Origin: an uncultured Mailhella sp.
GTDB lineage: Bacteria > Desulfobacterota > Desulfovibrionia > Desulfovibrionales > Desulfovibrionaceae
DNA: 64,000 nucleotides
Assembly: GCA_910578585.1 (NCBI GenBank)
Contig: CAJTRG010000011.1
Location: forward strand, 1-64,000
Direction of reading: 5' to 3'
Shown: in pieces, positions 16,870-25,668 of the stretch
Layout of the letters: the number at the start of each line of letters is the position of its first letter
How positions within the stretch are numbered: the stretch's first letter is position 1
The notes under the pieces: generated by a model
What the model saw: the letters and a program-made list of their open reading frames with translations, nothing else
Told to the model about the DNA's origin: nothing
Database searches by the model: none
Translations under genes and position numbers: made by a program

Positions 16870-17862
16870 TTATTTCTGAGCATGCTTCATAAGAATATTA
16901 ATCCCCTGTTCCAGAGATGAATCATTTGCCATTACTTCACTTAAATATTCCTGCACAGCATACTGCAGTTTTTTTACATCTTCATCACTAAAGGAATAAC
17001 AGGTATCTTTAAAAAGAGTATTCCGCAATGTCAGTTCCATTTCAGAAACTTGTTCATACCATAAATTTTGTACTTTTCGGGCTTCTTCAAGAATGATTTT
17101 TTGTTCATTATCAGACAATAACTCCCAATTATTTTTGGACATTACCAAATAATCCACAATCGGATCAGCAAGGGGAGTTAAATTATATCATTTTGCTGTT
17201 TCATACAAATCAGCCTGCTTATATTCATATGCAGAACCCAGCACAACTCCGTCAAGTGTTCCGTCTTCAAGAGCCATATACAAATCCTCTGGTGCAGTGC
17301 TTAAACAAACAGCCCCAAATTGTGATAAAACATTTGCAGTTGTGCCGATAGCACGAATTTTCAAGCCTTCCAATTCAGCAAGAGAATTAATTTTCTTCTT
17401 TGTCAAAAGATGATAAGGAGACGCCCAGGTAATACCGACAAGTTTCAAGTCATATTTATTAAATTCCTGTTCCGCGAAATCAATAAATTTTTCCTCATAA
17501 AAAAGCGCGGCGGCATCTTTTGCGTCGTTTGTGACAAAAGGCATGGCAGCGATAATATTCCCTGCTTTTATTTTACTGTACATATGAGGTACAATATGTC
17601 CGATATAAACCATGCCGTTTTCAACACTGTCCAGTAAATTTTTTGAACTGACTATTTGATTGCCATAAAATTTTTGAATATTCAGCTGGGGTAATTTTGC
17701 ATTGACAGCATCAATAAACGTATCATAGGCAATCGCCATGTTAGGGGCATAATACGTTTGAGCAATGCGATTTTCTGCTTTTGCAGAAGAAAAAGTAAAA
17801 CCTGCAAAAGCAAAACAAAAAATCAATCCTGTCAGACTGCGGAAAAAAATATTTATTTTCAT
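16870..17862 (-). pseudogene. TRAP substrate-binding protein (DctP) gene with an in-frame TGA
   Basis: The frame encodes a full-length DctP-type periplasmic binding protein (330 codons, signal peptide ending SSAKA, ligand motif KIRAIG) but is cut by one TGA at 17190-17188 after residue 224. Reading through restores alignment with the intact DctP at 18921: YNLTPLADPI against INVTPLIDPI. No frameshift is present. The simplest reading is a recent nonsense mutation or a sequencing error; selenocysteine is unlikely in this family and no SECIS-like hairpin was evident. GAGG precedes the start at 17862. No cognate dctQM lies beside it. Confidence 0.8.
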
Positions 17863-17916
17863 AATTACCTCAATCATTGGTGATATAATAGTTATAAAAA
17901 ACAACTGTTATACAAA

Positions 17917-17928
17917 TTGATATATCAA
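17917..17928. promoter_or_regulatory. TGATnnATCA palindrome upstream of the dctP pseudogene
   Basis: TTGATATATCAA, a perfect 12-base palindrome 55 bp before the start. It shares the TGATnnATCA core with the palindrome before the intact TRAP operon, which suggests one regulator for both. Confidence 0.5.
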
Positions 17929-17996
17929 CTAAAATTTAATGTCAATACTGCCAGCCCGGTAAAAGAGACAAAAGACTTTTTATTCAGCAAAAAGAC

Positions 17997-18671
17997 TTAA
18001 CCTGCTTTTTTGGAAACACCATAAGCTTTTTTGATATAATGCAAATTATAATCAATTCCCCAGTGAATCTGTTTAATAATATATTCTATTTTTGCGATAT
18101 TCTTTTCTTTTATGGAATCAACAATTTGTTCATGCTCTTTAATGGCATTTTGATACCATTCTCTGGTAAAGTTCTTCCGTGGAAAATCCCAAAGTCTGTT
18201 TTTAATTGGAGTAATAATTCGTTCAGCAAAAACATTTTTCGAAAGTTCCGTAAAAACAGCATGAAAATCATAATGGCACTTATCATAGGTCACCATATCG
18301 TCTTCATCTAAAGCATTTTGCATTTCTTCATTTTTTTTATACAAATATTCCAAATGGTCCGGCGTATAAGCATCTATTGAACCTGCCACAAGCAGAGCTT
18401 CAATGGCGCCGATAGTCCCATATAAAAAGGGAAAATCCTCATATTCCAAAGAATTAATCACAACCTTGCTGCGCGGATAAATAGTTAAAAAACCCTCTGC
18501 CTCAAGCTTAATGAGAGAATCCCGCAGCGGCGTATTACTCATGGCAAGTTTTTTGCTGATATCTTTTAAATTTAATGTACTTCCTGGAAGAAGCACTCCC
18601 TCCCGCATTTGTTTTAACAAATATTCATAAACTTTTTCCCGTGCAGACTTTTCAGCATGCGTTGAATCCAT
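17997..18671 (-). CDS. GntR-family regulator (FCD/FadR type)
   Basis: A 224-residue regulator with an N-terminal winged helix (LNLKDISKKLAMSNTPLRDSLIKLEAEGFL) and an all-helical FCD-type ligand domain. Its helices carry the Asp/His pattern of metal-dependent acid-sensing FCD domains (FHAVF, HEQIV, H near the end). The ATG at 18671 with AGGAAG upstream is preferred to 18707. It sits between two TRAP loci, divergent from the intact operon, and probably represses both until the imported carboxylate binds. Confidence 0.85.
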   Translation of the reverse strand: MDSTHAEKSAREKVYEYLLKQMREGVLLPGSTLNLKDISKKLAMSNTPLRDSLIKLEAEGFLTIYPRSKVVINSLEYEDFPFLYGTIGAIEALLVAGSIDAYTPDHLEYLYKKNEEMQNALDEDDMVTYDKCHYDFHAVFTELSKNVFAERIITPIKNRLWDFPRKNFTREWYQNAIKEHEQIVDSIKEKNIAKIEYIIKQIHWGIDYNLHYIKKAYGVSKKAG

Positions 18672-18771
18672 TACATATCTTCCTTTTATTATTATCCTTT
18701 TTTTCAAACTATATCAAATAAAATATCAAGTCAACAAGAAAATCCGAAAATATGATAAAAAATATTTTATA

Positions 18772-18789
18772 ATTATAACAGGTTATAAT
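18772..18789. promoter_or_regulatory. Perfect inverted repeat in the gntR-dctP gap
   Basis: ATTATAAC-AG-GTTATAAT with 8-bp arms, midway between the divergent genes. A partial copy (CTGTTATAC, 17905-17913) lies before the dctP pseudogene. Confidence 0.5.
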
Positions 18790-18863
18790 CTTTTTTGTTA
18801 AGAAAATCACAATTTTTTTAAAAAAGTCTTTCCATTTTTTAAAAAGTTTTATATAAGAAAATT

Positions 18864-18879
18864 AACTGATGCATCAGTT
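18864..18879. promoter_or_regulatory. Candidate GntR operator of the TRAP operon
   Basis: AACTGATGCATCAGTT, a perfect 16-base palindrome, 42 bp before the dctP start and just after an AT-rich -10-like stretch. Its TGATnnATCA core recurs at 17917. Confidence 0.6.
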
Positions 18880-18920
18880 GAAACAACATTTAACATTTTA
18901 GCTGCTCTTTGGGAGGAACT

Positions 18921-19919
18921 ATGAAAAAATTATTAAAACAAGCCCTGGCAATATGCGCAGCCGTTTTATTTTCTGCTGGCATTTCTCAAGCTGCCGAGTA
19001 CAACCTCAAATTGCAAACCTATTATCCGGCAACCACTCTGCAAATCGCCCAGGGGTTTGCGGATAATATAAAAGCCATGTCAAACGGCAGAGTAGAAATC
19101 CAAATTTTCTCCGGCGGAGAACTTGTTGGATCCAATAATATTTTGAAATCTGTAAAAACAGGCATGATTGATATTGGTCACGGCATGGGTCACCATTTTG
19201 CAGAAATGAAAACCGGTACTTTGGAATCTGGTCTTCCAATGGCCTGGATGGATGCAACAGAAGCACAAATATTGTATAAACACAGAGGATTAAAGGAAAT
19301 TTTTGAAAAGCAGTACGAAGATGCCGGTGTTGTTTATCTTGGACCAACCAGAGCATCTGCTTATCAGCTTTTAACAAAAACTCCTGTAACATCCCTTGAT
19401 GAACTCAGAAAATTAAAAATCCGTGCTGTTGGCGCTGCTGCAAAAATGCTCACAAACCTGGGTGTAAGCTGTGTCAACCTTCCTGTTGAAGACATTTACA
19501 TGGCACTTTCAACTGGTCAGGTTGACGGTGTTCTTTACGGCAATGCTTTTGAATATGAAGAAACTAAATACTATGAAGTTGCCCAGTATATCAATGTAAC
19601 TCCTCTTATTGACCCCATCACTGATACCTTGATTATCAATAAAAAACTCTGGGATTCCTTCCCTGCTGACATTAAAGCAATCTTCAAGGCTGCTGCTGAC
19701 TGTGCTGTCAACGATTACTACTTCTTCACCGCCAATGAAAGCATGCGTATTATCGGCACAATCTTCAAAGATAAAGCAACCTCCTTCTCCCTTGAAGACC
19801 AAAAGGAAATTCTTCAGGCTGCAATTAAAGTCTGGGACGATGAAGCAAAACGTTCTCCGGAATTTGCAAAGGGCGTAGAAATCTTAAAGCAATTTGCCAA
19901 AGAAAAAGGAAGACTTTAA
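18921..19919 (+). CDS. dctP: TRAP transporter substrate-binding protein DctP
   Basis: A 332-residue periplasmic binding protein with a cleavable signal peptide (ending SQAAE) and the DctP fold. The motif KIRAVG (about 166-171) contains the arginine that usually holds a substrate carboxylate (or other anion). GGGAGGA lies directly before the ATG at 18921; the ORF start 12 bases earlier is inside that site. It is first in an operon with dctQ, dctM and a ureohydrolase, so the ligand may be a guanidino acid or guanidino sulfonate. Confidence 0.92.
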   Translation: MKKLLKQALAICAAVLFSAGISQAAEYNLKLQTYYPATTLQIAQGFADNIKAMSNGRVEIQIFSGGELVGSNNILKSVKTGMIDIGHGMGHHFAEMKTGTLESGLPMAWMDATEAQILYKHRGLKEIFEKQYEDAGVVYLGPTRASAYQLLTKTPVTSLDELRKLKIRAVGAAAKMLTNLGVSCVNLPVEDIYMALSTGQVDGVLYGNAFEYEETKYYEVAQYINVTPLIDPITDTLIINKKLWDSFPADIKAIFKAAADCAVNDYYFFTANESMRIIGTIFKDKATSFSLEDQKEILQAAIKVWDDEAKRSPEFAKGVEILKQFAKEKGRL

Positions 19920-19928
19920 TCCTCTAAC

Positions 19929-19953
19929 ATCAGGGCAGCCTGCCTGCCCTGAT
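19929..19953 (+). other. Intercistronic hairpin between dctP and dctQ
   Basis: A perfect 10-bp stem (ATCAGGGCAG / CTGCCCTGAT) with a CCTGC loop. It probably stabilises the dctP message or reduces read-through, giving an excess of binding protein over membrane subunits. No strong T run follows. Confidence 0.7.
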
Positions 19954-19997
19954 TTGCCCAGACTATTTTAACATCAGCAAAAGATAATGGATTAATT

Positions 19998-20510
19998 ATG
20001 ATGATAGTAAAGAAAATTGTGGAATGGATTGACAACACCAATAATTTTATCAGTTCATTCACAATGTGGCTTATTCTTCCACTGATTGGCATTATGCTTT
20101 TTGAAGTTATTATGCGTTATGCTTTCCATTCCCCCACTGTTTGGGGTGCAGAGTTAAGCTCCATGATTTTTGGTATTTATATGATTTATTCAGGTCCTTG
20201 TTCTGTCTATGAAAAGGTCCAGGTTGGAGTGGATTTGTTTTCTTCAAAATGGAACCCCAGAACGCAGGCTGTTGTCCATTGCATCACCTATATCTTTACC
20301 ATGGTATTTTTTGTCAGCATCATTTCTTTAACCTGTAAATATGCTGTAGAATCATGGGAGTTAAACGAAATTTCCACCTCCGCATGGGGTCAGCCTATTT
20401 ATCACTGGAAAGCCCTTATCCCTATTGCCTATGTTCTTACTTTTGCACAAACAATTTCTGATTTTATCCGTAACCTCTGGCTTGCAGTAACTGGGGAGGA
20501 ATTACAATGA
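19998..20510 (+). CDS. dctQ: TRAP transporter small membrane subunit DctQ
   Basis: A 170-residue protein with four transmembrane segments and the family motif FEVIMRYAFHSPTVWGAELS (about 35-54). It links DctP to the large permease. Two adjacent ATGs (19998, 20001) are possible; the ribosome site is weak (GGAT). The stop overlaps the dctM start, indicating coupled translation. Confidence 0.92.
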   Translation: MMIVKKIVEWIDNTNNFISSFTMWLILPLIGIMLFEVIMRYAFHSPTVWGAELSSMIFGIYMIYSGPCSVYEKVQVGVDLFSSKWNPRTQAVVHCITYIFTMVFFVSIISLTCKYAVESWELNEISTSAWGQPIYHWKALIPIAYVLTFAQTISDFIRNLWLAVTGEELQ

Positions 20511-21820
20511 GTGCATATTCAACCACAGCTTTTATGTTTCTTTCCATGCTGCTTTTAATGGCTACAGGCCTGCCTATTGTTTACTGTCTTGGAGCTGTCG
20601 GCTCCCTTGCCGCAATTTTTCTTTGGGGCTTTGAGGCATTGGATATTGTTTATTTTGCAACCATTGACCTTATGAACAACCTTGTCCTGAGTGCTGTGCC
20701 TCTCTTTATTTTCATGGGCTTTGTCCTCCATGAATCAAAAATAGGCAGGGATTTATTCGACACCGTTTATTTATGTTCCGGCAGACTTCGCGGAGCATTA
20801 GGTGTTGGCACCATGCTTCTTTGTGCATTAATGGCAGCAATGCTGGGAGTAAGCTCTGCAACTATTTTGTCCATGGGGGTTATTGCTGTTCCAGCCATGC
20901 TCCAAAAGAAATATAATAAGTCTCTCGCTGTTGGTATTGTTCAGGCTGGCGGAGCATTAGGCTTTTTAATTCCGCCCAGCATGATGATGGTTATGTATGC
21001 TTTTATCAGCGGTGTTTCAGTTGGAAAACTTTTTGCAGGCGGCATTATTCCCGGTATTTTGCTGTCCCTGATTTATATTCTTTACATTATTATTCTTGCA
21101 TGGATTAAACCTGAATATGCTCCGGCTTTGGAAGCAAAGAAAACTGTCAGTGTCAAAGTAAAAGCCAAGGCTCTTTTAGAACTGGCTCTTCCTCTGGCGC
21201 TTATTTTTTCTATTTTAGGGACAATTTTTATGGGACTTGCCTCTCCGACAGAAGCAGCTGCCATCGGCGCAGCAGGTGCCCTTGTCTGTGCTGCCATCAA
21301 AAAACGTCTTACTCTTGAAATGCTTAGGGCAAGTTTAAAGCAAACATTTTCCATTTGCGGTTTTGCGGCCTACCTTATTATAGCAGCACTTATTTTCAGT
21401 AAGGTTTATACTGGGCTTGGTGCAACAACAATGATTAAATCCCTTGTTCTTGGGCTTAATCCAAACCCCATTGTTGTTATGGCGCTTATCCAGATTTCAT
21501 TTTTCATTTTAGGAATGTTTATGGACGATATTGCCATTTTATTCATGTGCATGCCTATTTATATTCCTATTATCATTGGTTTGGGCTTTGACCCTGTATG
21601 GTTTGGTATTTTATTTGTTGTCAATATGCAAATGGCATATATCACTCCGCCTTACGGGCTTAATTTGTTTTATATGCGGGCTGTAGCACCAAAAGAAGTT
21701 ACATTAAAAGATATTTACCGGGGAGCTGTTCCATTTATTTTCCTGCAGGCATTCCTCCTCATTCTTTTAATTTTGTTCCCTCAAATTGTGCTTTGGCTTC
21801 CTAATTTGATTTTTGGATAA
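20507..21820 (+). CDS. dctM: TRAP transporter large permease DctM
   Basis: A 437-residue inner-membrane permease of the ion-transporter superfamily, about 12 helices, with the conserved IPPSMMMVMYAFISGVSVGKLF and FMDDIAILFMCMPI segments. It drives sodium-coupled uptake of the DctP ligand. The start overlaps dctQ by 4 bases and GGAGG lies upstream. Confidence 0.95.
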   Translation: MSAYSTTAFMFLSMLLLMATGLPIVYCLGAVGSLAAIFLWGFEALDIVYFATIDLMNNLVLSAVPLFIFMGFVLHESKIGRDLFDTVYLCSGRLRGALGVGTMLLCALMAAMLGVSSATILSMGVIAVPAMLQKKYNKSLAVGIVQAGGALGFLIPPSMMMVMYAFISGVSVGKLFAGGIIPGILLSLIYILYIIILAWIKPEYAPALEAKKTVSVKVKAKALLELALPLALIFSILGTIFMGLASPTEAAAIGAAGALVCAAIKKRLTLEMLRASLKQTFSICGFAAYLIIAALIFSKVYTGLGATTMIKSLVLGLNPNPIVVMALIQISFFILGMFMDDIAILFMCMPIYIPIIIGLGFDPVWFGILFVVNMQMAYITPPYGLNLFYMRAVAPKEVTLKDIYRGAVPFIFLQAFLLILLILFPQIVLWLPNLIFG

Positions 21821-21836
21821 GAAAAAGGATTAACTC

Positions 21837-22802
21837 ATGAAAGCAGTAAATTCTCTTGAAATACCACGTTTTTCTGGAATTAGAACATTTATGCGCATGC
21901 CTCAGGCAGCGGAAGATGATTTAACGGATATTTCTATTGTTGGCGTTCCCTTTGACTCTGCAACGTCCTTTCGCGCGGGAACACGTTTTGGACCGGCTGC
22001 CTTGCGTGAGGCATCACTGATTTTAAAGCCTTATTGTCCTGTCCTTGATGTGGATATTTTAGAAAATCTGACTATAGCTGATTATGGAGACAGTCCGACT
22101 ATCCCCGGCTATACGGCTGAAAGTCTGGATGCAATACAAAAACACTTAGTTCCTTTTTATAGGAAAAAAACAGTGCCGATCGTTTTAGGGGGAGACCACT
22201 GCATCACCCTTGCAGAACTGCGGGCAATGTATGAAGCCAAAAAAGAACCTACCGCACTTTTGCATTTTGACGCACACAGTGATACTATTCCAGAATATTT
22301 TGGCAAACCCTATAATCATGGTTCACCTTTTTATCATGCGATTAATGAAGGATTGATTATCCCTGAAAAATCCATACAAATCGGCATACGCGGGCATTTG
22401 TATGACAGGCATGTTTTGGATTACCCAAAAGAAAAAGGCATGCGGATTGTCTTAGGCGATGAACTGCATCACCGCGGCTGTGATGAAATCATTGCAGAAG
22501 CGCTGTCCAGAGTCCAGGGAAGTCCAGTCTTTTTGACTTTTGATATTGATTTTCTTGACGCCGCCTTTGCTCCCGGCACAGGTACGCCGGAAGTGGAAGG
22601 CTTTTCAACCCGCCAGGCTTTGTATATGCTGCGAAAAATTTGTACAAAAATTAATGTGATTGGCATGGATTTAGTGGAAGTTCTGCCTGACAGAGACACT
22701 TCAGGCATAACCGCACTTGCAGGCGCAACTGTCATTCATGCCTTTTTAGCCAGCTTTGCCTGGAAAAAAAGCAACAAACTCTGCCAAGGATATTTCCGGT
22801 AA
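21837..22802 (+). CDS. Ureohydrolase (agmatinase/arginase family)
   Basis: A 321-residue Mn-dependent amidinohydrolase. The metal ligands are all visible: GGDH (about 120-123), DAHSD (about 144-148) and FDIDFLDAAFAPGTGTPE (about 237-254). The enzyme splits a guanidino compound into urea and an amine. It starts 16 bp after dctM with AAGGA upstream, so it should act on the solute brought in by the TRAP system. TRAP systems carry anions, so guanidinobutyrate, guanidinopropionate, guanidinoacetate or guanidinoethane sulfonate (taurocyamine, which would give taurine) fit better than agmatine. This choice is inference. Confidence 0.88.
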   Translation: MKAVNSLEIPRFSGIRTFMRMPQAAEDDLTDISIVGVPFDSATSFRAGTRFGPAALREASLILKPYCPVLDVDILENLTIADYGDSPTIPGYTAESLDAIQKHLVPFYRKKTVPIVLGGDHCITLAELRAMYEAKKEPTALLHFDAHSDTIPEYFGKPYNHGSPFYHAINEGLIIPEKSIQIGIRGHLYDRHVLDYPKEKGMRIVLGDELHHRGCDEIIAEALSRVQGSPVFLTFDIDFLDAAFAPGTGTPEVEGFSTRQALYMLRKICTKINVIGMDLVEVLPDRDTSGITALAGATVIHAFLASFAWKKSNKLCQGYFR

Positions 22803-22948
22803 TTATTGAGAATCTCCAAAACCTTTCGAGTAAGATTAAAACCGGAAACCATTTAAAAACAACGTGTAAAATGCATCATAGACTAAAAATATTACGACAG
22901 CATATTTACAGCGTGATTATTTTTCCGTATAAATCTTTGCTCACAGAA

Positions 22949-22979
22949 CAAAAAGACCGCTCACCATGCGGTCTTTTTG
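22949..22979 (+). terminator. Terminator of the TRAP-ureohydrolase operon
   Basis: A 12-bp stem (CAAAAAGACCGC / GCGGTCTTTTTG) with a TCACCAT loop and a T run, about 150 bp after the last gene. Confidence 0.9.
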
Positions 22980-23085
22980 TTTTAATGAAACTTTTTACAT
23001 AATGGCATATTACATTATTTTTTATTGCGTTTTGACAAAAAGAAAATTATAAACGTTTCTTCCATACTGACAAAGGATAAAAGCC

Positions 23086-24009
23086 ATGCTTGCAGAAGAA
23101 TATAAAGGACATTCAGCCGCATTTTTCACTGTTTTTCTTTGGGGAACGACCTTTATTTCCACCAAAGTTTTGCTGAATGATTTTCAGCCTGTGGAAATTT
23201 TATTTATTCGCTTTTGCATAGGCTGGCTGATTTTATTTCTGCTCTCTCCCCGCGGCACGAAACAAGCCATTAATGTTCAGCATGAACTTATTTTTGCCGG
23301 TGCAGGCTTTACCGGAACCTATCTGTATTTTTTGCTGGAAAATATTGCCCTGACCTATACCATGGCTTCCAATGTGGGAGTTCTTGTCTGCATTTCGCCT
23401 TTTCTGACAGCGCTTTTGGTTTATTTCTTTATGAAATCAGAAGAAAAATTACAGCGTAACTTTTTTATTGGCTTTATTGTTGCCATCAGCGGAATTTTTT
23501 TGATCAGTTTTAATGGTTCCAAACTGCAATTAAATCCCCTTGGCGATATTCTGGCTCTTTCAGCTGCTCTTGTTTGGGCTTGCTATTCCCTTTTTACCAA
23601 GAAAATAAGCAAGTTTGGACTTCCTGTTATTACGGCAACGCGAAAAACATTTTTTTACGGAATTCTCTTTATGCTTCCCACACTTTTTCTTTTTGATACC
23701 CATTTTGAAATTGATAATTTTAAAAATATGACAAATCTTTTCAATATCCTCTATTTAGGCATTGGGGCTTCTGCTCTTTGCTTTGTCACCTGGAATTATA
23801 CAGTTAAAGTACTGGGAGCCATAAAAACCAGTGTGTATATTTATTTAATCCCGGTTATTACCGTGATAACTGCGGTAATTATTCTGGACGAACCCATGAG
23901 CCTGCTTTTAATTGCAGGAACACTCCTCACCATTGCCGGACTTTTTATTTCCAATTTCAGCAGAGAAAGAATACAATTTCTGCTGCAAAGAAAAAAACAC
24001 AGAAAATAA
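23086..24009 (+). CDS. EamA/DMT-family transporter
   Basis: A 307-residue inner-membrane protein with ten helices arranged as two EamA repeats (about 10-145 and 150-295). The first has FLWGTTFISTKVLL and the second ALVWACYSLFTKKI, both typical. Members export amino acids or other metabolites. AAAGGA precedes the ATG. It is a single-gene unit and the substrate is unknown. Confidence 0.9.
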   Translation: MLAEEYKGHSAAFFTVFLWGTTFISTKVLLNDFQPVEILFIRFCIGWLILFLLSPRGTKQAINVQHELIFAGAGFTGTYLYFLLENIALTYTMASNVGVLVCISPFLTALLVYFFMKSEEKLQRNFFIGFIVAISGIFLISFNGSKLQLNPLGDILALSAALVWACYSLFTKKISKFGLPVITATRKTFFYGILFMLPTLFLFDTHFEIDNFKNMTNLFNILYLGIGASALCFVTWNYTVKVLGAIKTSVYIYLIPVITVITAVIILDEPMSLLLIAGTLLTIAGLFISNFSRERIQFLLQRKKHRK

Positions 24010-24057
24010 AAGTACCTACATATTGTTTAACTTTATTTTTACGCCGGCAAATTTTCC

Positions 24058-24092
24058 TTGTCATTTTTGTATAAAAATTATATAGTTTTTAT
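24058..24092 (+). promoter_or_regulatory. Promoter and autoregulatory operator of brnTA
   Basis: TTGTCA (24058-24063), 17 bases, then TATAGT (24081-24086). The predicted start falls at 24092-24093, on the ATG of brnT, so the message would be leaderless. An inverted repeat ATAAAAA (24071-24077) / TTTTTAT (24086-24092) overlaps the -10 box and is a natural operator for the antitoxin. Confidence 0.7.
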
Positions 24093-24356
24093 ATGATTTT
24101 TGAATACGACATCAACAAAAGCATATCAAACAAAGCAAAACATGGCGTTGATTTTGAGGAAGCTAAAGCTCTCTTCAAAGACGAAAATTTGCTTGTACTG
24201 CCCTTGATATTTGAGGACGAAAAACGTTATGCTTATGTTGGAAAACTCAATAATAAGATATGGACGGCAATCATTACATGCAGAAATGATACCATAAGAA
24301 TTATCTCTGTACGCCGGGCACATAAAATAGAGGAAAGACTGTATGAAAGCGAGTGA
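24093..24356 (+). CDS. brnT: BrnT-family toxin
   Basis: An 87-residue protein with the BrnT pattern: FEYDINKSISNKAKHGVDFEEA at the start and IRIISVRRAHKIEERLYE at the end. BrnT is a RelE-fold ribonuclease that stops translation. The last 14 bases overlap brnA. No ribosome site precedes the ATG, which fits the leaderless promoter. Confidence 0.9.
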   Translation: MIFEYDINKSISNKAKHGVDFEEAKALFKDENLLVLPLIFEDEKRYAYVGKLNNKIWTAIITCRNDTIRIISVRRAHKIEERLYESE

Positions 24357-24567
24357 ATTTGACAAACTTTTTGATGAGGGGGAATGTGTCATTCCTTATG
24401 CAGAAATGGACAAGGCATATCGCCCCAATAAAATGAAGCGTATCAATATTGATTTTCCTGCCTGGATGGTGGAGAGCATTGACAGTGAAGCCCAAAAAAT
24501 CGGTATTACCAGACAATCCCTGATAAAAGTCTGGATAGCAGATTGCCTGAAAGAAAAAGCCGTATAA
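24343..24567 (+). CDS. brnA: BrnA-like antitoxin (CopG/RHH type)
   Basis: A 74-residue protein with the ribbon-helix-helix segment KRINIDFPAWMVESIDSEAQKIGITRQSLIKVWIADCL (about 32-69). It neutralises BrnT and represses the operon. It is translationally coupled to brnT by a 14-base overlap. Order toxin first, antitoxin second is normal for this family. Confidence 0.88.
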   Translation: MKASEFDKLFDEGECVIPYAEMDKAYRPNKMKRINIDFPAWMVESIDSEAQKIGITRQSLIKVWIADCLKEKAV

Positions 24568-24580
24568 CCAACAAAGCACA

Positions 24581-24616
24581 AAAAAACGGCTTGAAATTTC
24601 TTCAAGTCGTTTTTTT
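24581..24616. terminator. Bidirectional terminator after brnTA
   Basis: A 15-bp stem with one G-T wobble (arms 24581-24595 and 24601-24615), AT tracts on both sides; it serves brnTA and the converging three-gene operon. Confidence 0.88.
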
Positions 24617-24652
24617 ACCTTTTTCAAACCTGTCTCTTTAGTAAATTTTTCC

Positions 24653-24958
24653 TTATTTTCTGCCTGTATACTTAGGACATTTTTTTGCATCAGCCAAAGG
24701 ACAAACCATATATCCTCTGATATTTGAAATCCCTTTTCTAATATTAATTTTAGGAGCTTTCCCACCTAAAGATTCAGAAATTTCTCCAACTCGAACACAA
24801 AGATCATATTGTTCTTTGTCAAGATACACACAGCCACGGCTATCATGCAAAACGACAGGCAATTTCGGCAGCTGATAAAAAGTACCGTCAACATGCGTTC
24901 TATGATTATCGGTTTTCATTAAATTTTCACATTCACACGTTTCAATCTTATTATCCAT
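24653..24958 (-). CDS. Hypothetical protein, cysteine-containing
   Basis: A 101-residue soluble protein with no recognised domain. Cysteines come in a CECE motif near the N-terminus (about 8-11) and a CPLADAKKCP motif near the C-terminus, which might bind metal. It starts 2 bases after the preceding gene with AAGGAG inside that gene, so the two are coupled. Confidence 0.65.
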   Translation of the reverse strand: MDNKIETCECENLMKTDNHRTHVDGTFYQLPKLPVVLHDSRGCVYLDKEQYDLCVRVGEISESLGGKAPKINIRKGISNIRGYMVCPLADAKKCPKYTGRK

Positions 24959-24960
24959 TT

Positions 24961-25668
24961 TTATTCTCCTTGATTTTGTTTAATTTTGCTTATAAAATCA
25001 GTTAGATAAATACTCATTTCATATAGCTGATCTGTATAGTTAAGATGTTCTTCAAATTCGCTGCTGAAAACAGGATATTTTTTTATAATTTCCTCAATCA
25101 GACAGTCAGATTCCGCCTTGCCGTATGCGTTTGTCAGTTCCTCCAGTTTACTTTTGAATGTAATTAATTTCCGTATGCACACGTCATCAGACATTTCCTG
25201 ATACACTTGAAAATTCTGCAAAAGCAGACGAATAACTATTGACTGGGTAAAATTTCTTTTGAAAATATTATTTCCTTTTAAACTCGCAACAATTTGATCC
25301 AGTCTTTCTTTATCGCTATGAGAAATGGAATAACTTTTCCGTATAATTTCACCTGCCTGCGGCTGAAAAAATACGCTGTCAAAAAGCAATATCATTTCAC
25401 TTTTTTTATTTTTTGCAATTTCGAGAATAAAGGCATTAAATTCTTCACCGGAAATTTTTTTATTGAAAAAATCGACAACCTTTTCCAGGAACTCTTTTTC
25501 ATAAGGCACGTTTTCCGTTGTATACCGTTCATGCAGCAGATAATGTAAAGCTCCTTTTTTCCCTTTTATTGTATCAAGATTTTTGAGCCTTTCGAGTTTT
25601 TGGATTTCAGTATACGTCAGGGAGAGCTTGATTTTTTCTTCCCGATTATCCTTATTTATTTGTGTCAT
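24961..25668 (-). CDS. Hypothetical protein with two RHH-like segments
   Basis: A 235-residue soluble, helical protein of unknown function. Two segments, KIKLSLTYTEIQKLERL near the start and SYSISHSDKERLDQIVASL in the middle, look like ribbon-helix-helix strands and helices, so DNA binding is possible. The ATG at 25668 is chosen over 25686 because GAGG lies between them. It overlaps the end of the lipoprotein gene by 17 bases. Neighbouring brnTA and the lack of recognisable homologues hint at accessory DNA. Confidence 0.6.
   Translation of the reverse strand: MTQINKDNREEKIKLSLTYTEIQKLERLKNLDTIKGKKGALHYLLHERYTTENVPYEKEFLEKVVDFFNKKISGEEFNAFILEIAKNKKSEMILLFDSVFFQPQAGEIIRKSYSISHSDKERLDQIVASLKGNNIFKRNFTQSIVIRLLLQNFQVYQEMSDDVCIRKLITFKSKLEELTNAYGKAESDCLIEEIIKKYPVFSSEFEEHLNYTDQLYEMSIYLTDFISKIKQNQGE

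Noticed and set aside
17188..17190. TGA in dctP as a selenocysteine codon
   Set aside because: DctP proteins have no selenocysteine role, no clear SECIS hairpin follows, and the paralogue has Tyr there.
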